From NCBI GenBank assembly GCA_001829505.1, contig MIBK01000145.1, positions 226 to 6,819 of the forward strand: a stretch of DNA of 6,594 nt, given 5' to 3'. Source of the DNA: Spirochaetes bacterium RBG_16_67_19. Lineage in GTDB: Bacteria; Spirochaetota; Spirochaetia; SZUA-6; DRHE01. The first letter of the stretch is position 1, and every line of letters starts with the position of its first letter. This document shows, piece after piece, positions 1 through 6,500 of this stretch. Both the position numbers and the translations under genes were made by a program. Below the pieces are notes generated by a model that was not told the origin of the DNA, searched no databases, and saw only the letters and a list, made by a program, of their open reading frames with translations.

Positions 1-11
1 CGTAGTATTCT

Positions 12-16
12 GGAGG
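12..16 (+). promoter_or_regulatory. Ribosome binding site deciding the kinase start
   Basis: GGAGG (part of GGAGGGG) lies 10 nt before ATG 27 but only 1 nt before GTG 18. This makes ATG 27 the workable start, although the spacing is slightly long. The in-frame TAG at 3-5 rules out a start further upstream. Confidence 0.6.
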
Positions 17-26
17 GGTGCCGGCG

Positions 27-2387
27 ATGAACGGCGATCCTCTGGCCGCGCGGATTCTCGAATCCCTCGACTGGGCGATCTTAGCCGTAGACCCGCAAGG
101 AAAAATCCGCTTTTGCAATCCCCCGGCCGCCAAGCTGTTGGGCTGGACCATCGAGGAGGTGCTGGACCGGTCCCTCGCGGAGCTGCTGGTGTCAGCGGCT
201 GCCGGGCAAGGCCTATCGCAGGCCCAGGCCGCGCTGACGAAGTGCGGCCCCTGGAGCGGTGAGCTGCGGCTGAAGGTCAAGAATGGGAGCATAGTGCCTC
301 TGCAGGCTACCCTCTCCCCATTGCGGCAAGAAGGCGGTGCCCAGCCCGGTTTCGTCGCCGCGCTGAGGCCCGCCGACCCGCCGGCGGAAACGGAGCTGGC
401 GCGACGCGAGCTGGAAAGGCGGCTCCTGCACACGCAGAAGGTCGCCAGGATCGGCAGCTGGGAGTGGAACCCGCGCAGCGGGGAGATTTTCTGGTCGGAG
501 CAGATGTTCCGGATCTTCGGCCTGGAGCCGGGCCAGGTCCAACCCTCCTTCGAGTTGGCCCGCTCCCTGGTCCATCCGGAAGATGCCGGGCGCTGGGAAC
601 AGGACGCCGCCAGGGCGCTGCAGACGGGGTTTGCCTTCGGCGCGGACTATCGCGTGATCCGCCCGGACGGCGAGGTGATCTGGGTCCGCAACGAGGCGGA
701 AATCTTCTGTGATGCGGATGGCCAGGCCGCCATGGTAACGGGCTCCGTCCAGGACGTCACCGGCTTCCGGCAGAGCAGCCTCGAATGCGAGTTGATCTTC
801 GATTCGGTTCCGGCCCTGATTTGCCTGAAGGACCGGCAGGGACGCCACCTGAAGGTGAACCAGGCCCTGGCCGCCTTTTACGGGATTCCGAAGGCGCGCT
901 GGATCGGGAAGACGGTCGAAGAGCTGCTGCTCGACCGAGCCGACCAAACCGCGGAGGATCAGCGGGTCATCCACACCGGGAGGCCGGAAACCGGCATTCT
1001 GGAGGTTCTGCAGGCCTCCGGCGGCGCCACCGCCTGGGCGCTCACGGACAGGATCCCCTACCGAAACGTTCGCGGTGAGGTCATCGGCTTAGTCGGCATC
1101 TCCGCCCTGATCACCGAGCTCAAACTGGCCCAGCAAGCGCAGGAACGCACCCTTCAGGAGCTCCGCTACCTAAACCGCTTCACCATGAGCGCCGGCCGCA
1201 TCCAGGAGCAGGACCGGCTTTGCCAGCTGGCCGCACGGATGGTTCGATCCATGATTCCGAAATCCTACGTCGTGATCTCCTTCACCGACAGCTCCCTCGG
1301 CGGACCCCGGGTCCGCGCGGTGGCCGGCATGGGCCGGCAAGCCGGAATTATTCAGGAGCTGCTGGGCCGCGAGCCGACCCAGGTCGGAAGCTCCCTGGCC
1401 ACCATGGGGGATGAAGCCCGCAGGATGCGCAAGCTCTTCCTGTCCGGCAGGCTGGAGAGAATCCCAGGCGGGCTGCAGACCGTGGCCGACGGGATGCTGC
1501 CCCGCGAAACCTGTCAGGCGCTAACCGAGCGGCTGGGCATCCAGACGGTGTACTCCCTGGGTCTGGCCTTGCGGCAGGAGATCGTCGGAGGCCTTACGAT
1601 TCTGCTGCCCAGCGGCCAGAACCTGCAGCATGCTTCCGCCATCGAAGCCATCGGCCGCCATCTCTCCGAGCTGCTGCACCGAATTCAGGCGGAGGAGGCG
1701 GTCCGCCAAAGCGAGCGACGGTATCAAGCGCTGTTGAGGCGCATCACGAATCTGCGTGAGGAGCAGAACAGCTCGATCTCTCGCGAGCTTCACGACGACC
1801 TCGGGCAATCACTGACCGCACTGGCCATGGATATCAGCCTGCTCAAGCAGGACACCCAGGCACCAGACAGCGGAGGAAAGGAAAAGCCGATTGCCGCCAC
1901 GATCCAGGATATGCACAGCATTGTCCTTGAAATGGTAGGCAAGGTCAGAAACATCGCCAGTCTGCTCAGGCCGCCGGCTCTGGACAGCCTGGGCCTGCTG
2001 GAGGCTTTGGAGTCGCTGCTGGTGGAGATCGGAAAACGGTCGGACGCGGCGGTCCACTTCCACGCCAACGTACAGCGCCTGGATCTGCCGGAACAGCATC
2101 TACTCCCCCTTTACCGCACGATTCAGGAAGCGCTGACCAATTGCGCGAGACACTCCCGGGCCGGGAAGATCTCGGTGTCCGTCCGGAGGGAAAAAAGCTC
2201 GCTGCGGATCATGGTCCAGGACAACGGGGTGGGTTTCGATTGCAACCAGGCCCAAGGCGCGGGAGCCCTGGGCATTATGGGCATGCGGGAGCATATGCAT
2301 TCCTGCGGCGGTGAAGTGACGATCCGCAGCGCGAGAAACAAAGGTACCGCCGTTCGCATCCGCATCCCTTGCGGGCCGAAGGCATGA
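27..2387 (+). CDS. Cytosolic PAS/PAS/PAS/GAF sensor histidine kinase, NarX-like (HisKA_3) class
   Basis: This is a sensor kinase predicted to autophosphorylate on His and pass the phosphate to the regulator encoded next to it. Domains in the 786-residue protein are: PAS at about 6-120, a PAS_3-type fold at about 130-247 (with the GSWEW and HPED signatures), PAS_4-type at about 252-365, a GAF-like domain at about 385-560, HisKA_3 at about 572-645 and HATPase_c at about 690-783. The H-box is ELHDDLGQ with phospho-acceptor His589. Its DxxxQ pattern (D590, Q594) is the motif linked to phosphatase activity in NarX-type kinases. The N-box has E701 and N705, the G1 box is DNGVGFD from D732, and the glycine lid is GIMGM (G749, G752). 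No membrane segment or signal peptide is visible, so it should be cytosolic. An in-frame TAG at 3-5 bounds the start. GTG at 18 is possible (789 aa) but sits only 1 nt from the GGAGG at 12-16, so ATG at 27 (10-nt spacing) is preferred. The signal sensed is unknown. Confidence 0.93.
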   Translation: MNGDPLAARILESLDWAILAVDPQGKIRFCNPPAAKLLGWTIEEVLDRSLAELLVSAAAGQGLSQAQAALTKCGPWSGELRLKVKNGSIVPLQATLSPLRQEGGAQPGFVAALRPADPPAETELARRELERRLLHTQKVARIGSWEWNPRSGEIFWSEQMFRIFGLEPGQVQPSFELARSLVHPEDAGRWEQDAARALQTGFAFGADYRVIRPDGEVIWVRNEAEIFCDADGQAAMVTGSVQDVTGFRQSSLECELIFDSVPALICLKDRQGRHLKVNQALAAFYGIPKARWIGKTVEELLLDRADQTAEDQRVIHTGRPETGILEVLQASGGATAWALTDRIPYRNVRGEVIGLVGISALITELKLAQQAQERTLQELRYLNRFTMSAGRIQEQDRLCQLAARMVRSMIPKSYVVISFTDSSLGGPRVRAVAGMGRQAGIIQELLGREPTQVGSSLATMGDEARRMRKLFLSGRLERIPGGLQTVADGMLPRETCQALTERLGIQTVYSLGLALRQEIVGGLTILLPSGQNLQHASAIEAIGRHLSELLHRIQAEEAVRQSERRYQALLRRITNLREEQNSSISRELHDDLGQSLTALAMDISLLKQDTQAPDSGGKEKPIAATIQDMHSIVLEMVGKVRNIASLLRPPALDSLGLLEALESLLVEIGKRSDAAVHFHANVQRLDLPEQHLLPLYRTIQEALTNCARHSRAGKISVSVRREKSSLRIMVQDNGVGFDCNQAQGAGALGIMGMREHMHSCGGEVTIRSARNKGTAVRIRIPCGPKA

Positions 2388-3016
2388 TCCGCATCGCCAT
2401 CGCCGACGATCACCCTTTGATCCGCGAGGGATTCAAGAAACTGCTCGCCCGGCAGCCGGATTTTGCCCTGGCCAGCGAGGCTTCTTCCTCCGGTGAGCTG
2501 ACGACTCTGCTGGCCGGAACGGGCTGCGACGTCCTGGTGCTGGACATCAGCCTGCCGGATCGAAACGGTTTGGAGGTGCTCCCGGAGCTGCGAAAGCGGT
2601 ATCTGCGCCTGGCTGTGCTCGTCCTGAGCATGCACCCGGAAGACAGGTTCGCCCTGAAAGCCCTCCGCAGCGGTGCCGCCGGCTACCTCTCGAAGAGCTC
2701 CGCCGCCGCGGAGCTGATCAAAGCCGTGCGCAAGGTGGCTTCGGGGGGCAGGTATATCAGCGACGCCCTGGCCGAAATCTTCGCCCTCAACTCCGCTGCT
2801 GGCGGGCAGGGGCCTGCCCATGAAGCGCTGTCTGCGCGGGAGTCCCAGGTTTTCCTCCTGCTCGCCCAGGGAATCATCGTCAAGGAAGCCGCCGCCCGGT
2901 TGGGGTTGAGCGTCAACACCGTGCACACCTACCGCCGGCGGATACTGGAAAAGTTGAGCCTGCAGTCTAACACCCATCTGGCCCTGTACGCCATGCGGCA
3001 CGAGCTGATCGACTGA
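2384..3016 (+). CDS. NarL/FixJ-family response regulator (REC + LuxR-type HTH)
   Basis: This is a 210-aa two-component transcription factor. The receiver domain (about 1-118) has all the key positions: acidic pocket D8/D9, phospho-acceptor D54 in VLVLDISLPDRNG, S82 at the Ser/Thr switch position and K104. A linker (about 119-147) leads to a LuxR-type helix-turn-helix (about 148-205) with the family hallmarks LSARESQV, KEAAARLGLSVNTV and HTYRRRILEKL. Length and layout are normal for the family. Its ATG overlaps the kinase stop as ATGA (2384-2387), which implies translational coupling. An in-frame TTG at 2369 could add five residues, but the ATG places the conserved IRIAIADDHP at the very N-terminus, as usual. 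The HisKA_3 kinase just upstream is the expected partner, since that kinase class typically pairs with NarL-type regulators. Target promoters cannot be identified from the protein; the inverted repeat at 3065-3084 is one candidate site. Confidence 0.95.
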   Translation: MIRIAIADDHPLIREGFKKLLARQPDFALASEASSSGELTTLLAGTGCDVLVLDISLPDRNGLEVLPELRKRYLRLAVLVLSMHPEDRFALKALRSGAAGYLSKSSAAAELIKAVRKVASGGRYISDALAEIFALNSAAGGQGPAHEALSARESQVFLLLAQGIIVKEAAARLGLSVNTVHTYRRRILEKLSLQSNTHLALYAMRHELID

Positions 3017-3024
3017 ATCAGTCC

Positions 3025-3064
3025 GTCACAAATATTGCGACAGCTTCTTCCAAGCTGCTGTGAC
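3025..3064. repeat. Interrupted stem-loop between the two operon halves
   Basis: Two nested inverted repeats are present. The outer arms are GTCACA (3025-3030) and TGTGAC (3059-3064). The inner arms are CAGCTT (3041-3046) and AAGCTG (3052-3057) around a 5-nt loop. Twelve base pairs form in total, with a 10-nt bulge on the 5' side. There is no following U-tract, so it is not a standard intrinsic terminator. It begins 9 nt after the regulator stop and could attenuate transcription, protect an mRNA end or bind a protein. Its function is not established. Confidence 0.45.
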
Positions 3065-3092
3065 ACCGCCCGCCTATTGGCGGTCGTATAAT
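3060..3092 (+). promoter_or_regulatory. Candidate sigma70-type promoter for the receiver/membrane-kinase pair
   Basis: A perfect TATAAT hexamer occupies 3087-3092 in an otherwise GC-rich context. The -35 is poor: at 17-nt spacing it reads CACCGC, and the best match, GTGACA (3060-3065), would need a 21-nt spacer. A promoter with a strong -10 and a weak -35 often depends on an activator, which fits the inverted repeat overlapping the -35 region. The predicted transcription start is near 3099, leaving only about 13 nt of leader before the ATG at 3113. Read-through from the upstream pair is an alternative or additional source of transcript. Confidence 0.45.
3065..3084. promoter_or_regulatory. Candidate operator: perfect inverted repeat ACCGCC-N8-GGCGGT
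   Basis: Six-base arms at 3065-3070 and 3079-3084 are exact reverse complements separated by 8 nt. The left arm covers the position expected for a -35 box (3064-3069 for a 17-nt spacer), and the right arm ends 2 nt before TATAAT. The placement suits a repressor or activator site, possibly for the NarL-type regulator encoded just upstream. In GC-rich DNA a 6-bp palindrome can arise by chance, and it could instead act as an RNA hairpin if read through. Confidence 0.4.
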
Positions 3093-3101
3093 GCTCTCCA
3101 A

Positions 3102-3116
3102 ATGGCAGGTCGATGA
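3102..3116 (+). other. Possible 4-codon mini-ORF (MAGR) ending on the next start codon
   Basis: ATG GCA GGT CGA TGA reads as a complete mini-ORF. Its stop at 3114-3116 overlaps the receiver gene's start at 3113 as ATGA, the same coupling arrangement used at 2384-2387. If transcription starts near 3099 it would be almost leaderless. It could be chance; no ribosome binding site precedes it. Confidence 0.2.
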
Positions 3117-3520
3117 CAAAAGGCGGCGGCAACATCCTGATCGCCGACGATTCGGAGCGAATACGAAAGCGCCTGCGTCGGTTGATTCTGGGAAAATGCG
3201 GAAGCGTCGAGATTCGGGAAAGCGTCGACGTCCCGACCACGATCGAGCGACTTCTGAGCGATCCGCCGCAGATCCTGGTGCTGGACCTGAGCATGCCGGG
3301 TGGAAGCGGTCTGGACGTGCTGGATTGTATTCAACGGCAGAGCCTCCCGGTCCACGTCATTGTCCTGACCAACTACGCTTCTGAATCCAATAGAAAGAAA
3401 TGCCTGTCCTTGGGGGCGAGCTTCATCTACGACAAGTCGACCCAGTTCGAGGAAGCCCTGCTGGCGCTGAAAAGGCTGCAATCCGCAGATGGCTTGCCGG
3501 AGCGCGCCAGCCATGAGTGA
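3113..3520 (+). CDS. Single-domain (receiver-only) response regulator
   Basis: This is a 135-aa protein consisting of one receiver domain (about 7-122) and no output domain. The acid pocket is D12/D13, the phospho-acceptor is D58 (ILVLDLSMPGGSG), the switch Thr is T86 (VIVLTNYA) and the conserved Lys is K108 (IYDKS). All catalytic positions are intact, so phosphorylation is expected. Such proteins act as phosphate shuttles or sinks, or as allosteric partners, rather than by binding DNA. The LTNYA...CL.LGA.F..DKS pattern is one I associate with small receivers found beside PAS kinases, though I cannot verify this by search. An in-frame TAA at 3089-3091 with no start codon in between fixes the start at ATG 3113. 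The ribosome site is weak (AGG at 3107-3109, 3 nt away). It ends 8 nt inside the next kinase gene, indicating coupled translation and a likely functional partnership with that kinase. Confidence 0.92.
   Translation: MTKGGGNILIADDSERIRKRLRRLILGKCGSVEIRESVDVPTTIERLLSDPPQILVLDLSMPGGSGLDVLDCIQRQSLPVHVIVLTNYASESNRKKCLSLGASFIYDKSTQFEEALLALKRLQSADGLPERASHE
3499..3520 (+). promoter_or_regulatory. Ribosome site and 8-nt overlap coupling receiver and kinase genes
   Basis: GGAG at 3499-3502 lies 10 nt before ATG 3513. The receiver gene stops at TGA 3518-3520, inside the kinase gene, so ribosomes ending on the receiver can re-initiate on the kinase. The in-frame ATG at 3489 has no suitably spaced ribosome site and is less likely to be the start. 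Confidence 0.55.
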
Positions 3521-6500
3521 GAGGAGCCTGGCGGGCGGTATCGCCCAAGCCTGCGGAGTTTTGTCCGCCGTCATCGGAACCGCCGCATTGCTGGGCTGGA
3601 TTTTCCACCTTCGACTTCTGGCCAGCTTCGGATCAGCGGTCCCCATGGCGCCCAGCACTGCTGTGTTGTTTCTGTTGTTCGGGGTCGCGGTCGCCATGCG
3701 GGCGCGCAATTCCTGGAGCCGCCTGGCGAATCTGATAGTCACCTGCCTGGGAGGGCTGGGCCTGTTGCTGGCTCTGCTGCTGCTGCTCCTGTCCTTCCTG
3801 GGAATCCGCAGCAATGCCGAACACCTCGGGATCGCCATCCGCGGCAGCGTGGAGGGAGTTCCTCTGGGATACATGTCGCCGCTGACCGCGGCCTGCTTCG
3901 CGGTCGCTGGAATCTCATTCCTCGCCGCCCCCACCGCCTCCTCGGCCAGGGGCAGCCGGAAGCGGGCCGCCTTGGGCTTCGGGGCCGCCTGCCCGGTAGT
4001 GCTTGCCGGTCTGCTCCTGCTGACAGCCTACCTTTCCGGCGCGCCCCTGCTCTACGGCGGAAGCACGATTCCTCCCGCGCTGTCCACCGCCCTGGCTTTC
4101 ATTGTCCTCGGGGTTAGCCTGTGCGCGCTGTCCGCGGATCGAGCCTGGGCGGACGGTACCATGGTCGCGGCGGCCGACCGGCGTCCCCTGGCCATTCTGT
4201 TGCTGGCCGCCCTGGCCCTGGCCTTGGGAATCGTTTCGGCAGGCTACTTCTACTTCCAGCGCCAGGTCAGGAACTTCCGACAGGAGGTGGAGCGCCAGCT
4301 TTCCGCCATCGCGGAGCTGAAGGTCGCCGAGCTCGCGCAGTGGAGAAGCCAGAGGATGGGCGACGCTTTCCTGTTTTTCGCCAACCAGAACTTCTCTGGG
4401 CTGGTCATGCGCTTTCTGGATTCGACCAGGGATGTGGATGCCCGCCGCAGGCTGGAAACCTGGGTGAGCAGGCTGCAGCTGGCATATTCGTATGATCGTA
4501 TCGCCCTGTACGATGCCGGCGGGGAGGGGCGCCTGACCACCCCTGCCCGCTCCAGAGCGCCCGGGCTCCTGAGCCCGGAATGGGTAATGGCGCTTCAGCG
4601 CTCGCGCCGGATCACCTTCCAGGATTTCTACAGGGACCCGCAGGATCAGCGCATCTATCTGGCCTTGCTGGTGCCGATTCTGGACCCCGCGTGGCGGTTG
4701 CGCGGCATCCTGGAGTTGCGCATCGATCCCGAGCAATACCTCTACCCCCTGTTAAACCGCTGGCCCGGCCCCAGCCGCACGGCCGAGACCCTGATCGTTC
4801 GCCGTGAGGGCTCCGAAGCGCTGTTCCTGAACGATCCGCGCTTCGAAAAAGGCGCGGCATTGCGGCTGCGCGTCCCGCTTTCCGACAAGCGCGCGCCAGC
4901 CGCCAGGGCCGCATTGGGAGAGACAGGTTTGCTGGAGGGGATCGGCTACCGCGGGAATACCGTGCTGGCCGCCGCCCGCCCGGTTCCCGATTCGCCCTGG
5001 CACCTGGTGGCCCGCATGGATTTCTCCGAGGTGTATGCCCCGCTGCGGCGAAGCAGCCGGGTGCTCATCGTCCTGGTGGCCTCCCTATTGGCCGGAGCCG
5101 GAGCGGCCGCAGCCTGGAGCTGGAGGCAGCGGCGGCTACGGTACTACCAGGAGCGGTATAAAGCGGCGGAGGCCCTGCGCGCCAGCGAAGCCCGTTACCA
5201 TCGCGCCCTGGACGGAATGCTGGAGGGCTGCCAGATTCTGGGATTCGACTGGCGCTACATCTACGTTAATGACGCGGCAGTCGGGCACAACCGGCAGTCC
5301 AGGGAGGGGCTGCTGGGGCGGACGATCATGGAGCGGTACCCGGGTATCGAAGACACGCCCGTTTTCGCCAAGCTGCAGCGCTGCATGGAGCAGCGAAGCG
5401 CGCAAACCATGGAGAGCCATTTCACCTTCCCTGACGGCACCACCGGATGGTTCGATTTCAGCATCCAACCCGTCCCCGAAGGCATTTTCATTCTTTCCAT
5501 CGATATCAGCCGGCGCAAGGCGGCGGAGCTGGAACTGCTGGAGAGCATGCAGCGCCTGCGAGAAGCCCAGGAGGGCCTGGCCCGGCGGAGCCGCTGGATT
5601 CTGGCGCTCAACTCCGTGGCCAGTGAAATCGCCCGGCGCAACAGCCTGGAGAGCATCTTGCAGGTGGTCATGCATTATCTGGAGGAGCACTTTCCCTTCC
5701 AGGTGGGCGGGATCGGGTTGCGCAACCCTGAAGACGGCTCCTCCACGGTCGTCACGATCAGCGCCAGGGGCCGCTCCCTTGCCGAGCCGCTGGGTGTCGG
5801 CCAGGGCAGCCGCATTCCCCAATGCCTTGGCCTGCGCCCCGACGGCGGAATTGAACAAGGCCCCCTGATGATAGTGCTTGGGGAGGTGAACGCGGCGAGC
5901 CTCGCGGAGCCGGGCGTGGAGATGCTGAGCCGCCTGCGGAAAGCGGGGCTGAAAACAGCGGTCATGTTGCCTCTGTCCGCCGACCCCGTCAAGATCGGCG
6001 GCGTTTTCATGCTCTATCGGAAAGCGGTGGTGATCGGCGATTCCGAGAGGGAATTTCTACGAGGCATGGCGGAATACGCCTCCCTGGCCGTCCAGAACTG
6101 CAAGGTCTACAGCGAGCTGGAGCAATCCTACGCGCTCCTGAAAAAAACGCAGGCGGCGATGATGGAACAGGAGCGCTTGAAAGCCATGGGGCAGATGGCC
6201 AGCGGGATCGCCCACGACATCAACAACACCCTGGCCCCGATCGCCCTATACGCGGAAGCGCTGGCCGGAAGCGAGCTGGGCCGCGCCCAGCCGGCCAGTC
6301 GTTACCTGCGTACCATTCAGGAAGCAGTGACGGACATCGAGCAAATCACCATGCGCCTGCGCTCCTTCTACAAAGGAGGCCAGGAGGAGGGGGAGCTGCA
6401 GGCCATCGACCTCAAGGAGCTCCTGGCTTCCGTGGCCGAGCTGACCCGGCCCCGCTGGAAGGACATGCCCAATCGACAGGGATTGGAAATCCGGCTGGAA

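Noticed and set aside
213..974. 253-codon open frame on the - strand
   Set aside because: It lies wholly inside the well-supported kinase gene. GC-rich coding DNA commonly leaves the opposite strand open, and the translation shows no recognisable domain and is rich in low-complexity Arg/Gly/Pro/Leu.
2123..3001. 292-codon open frame on the - strand
   Set aside because: It runs antisense to the kinase end and nearly all of the regulator gene. No family motif or credible ribosome site is apparent, so it is a shadow of the + strand codon pattern.
3026..3063. TCACA and TGTGA half-sites resembling a CRP-type binding site
   Set aside because: The half-sites are in the wrong order and about 28 nt apart, rather than TGTGA-N6-TCACA.
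3025..3092. Intrinsic terminator after the NarL-type regulator gene
   Set aside because: Two hairpins can form in the gap, but neither is followed by a run of T residues, so no classical terminator is supported.
3762..3791. CTG-rich tract that might be a microsatellite
   Set aside because: Only four CTG codons are exactly in tandem (3774-3785). It encodes the leucine core of the third membrane span, which explains it.
3074..4736. Long - strand open frames (3074-3934 and 3915-4736) opposite the receiver and membrane-kinase genes
   Set aside because: They have no motifs, their composition is skewed to Gln/Gly/Arg, and they cross the promoter-like gap. The + strand genes here have intact catalytic motifs.
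5035..5868. 277-codon + strand open frame in another reading frame, and the 240-codon - strand frame at 5136-5858
   Set aside because: Both overlap the PAS/GAF portion of the membrane kinase, whose frame is uninterrupted and carries recognisable domains. The alternative translations are Arg/Ser/Pro-rich without domains.
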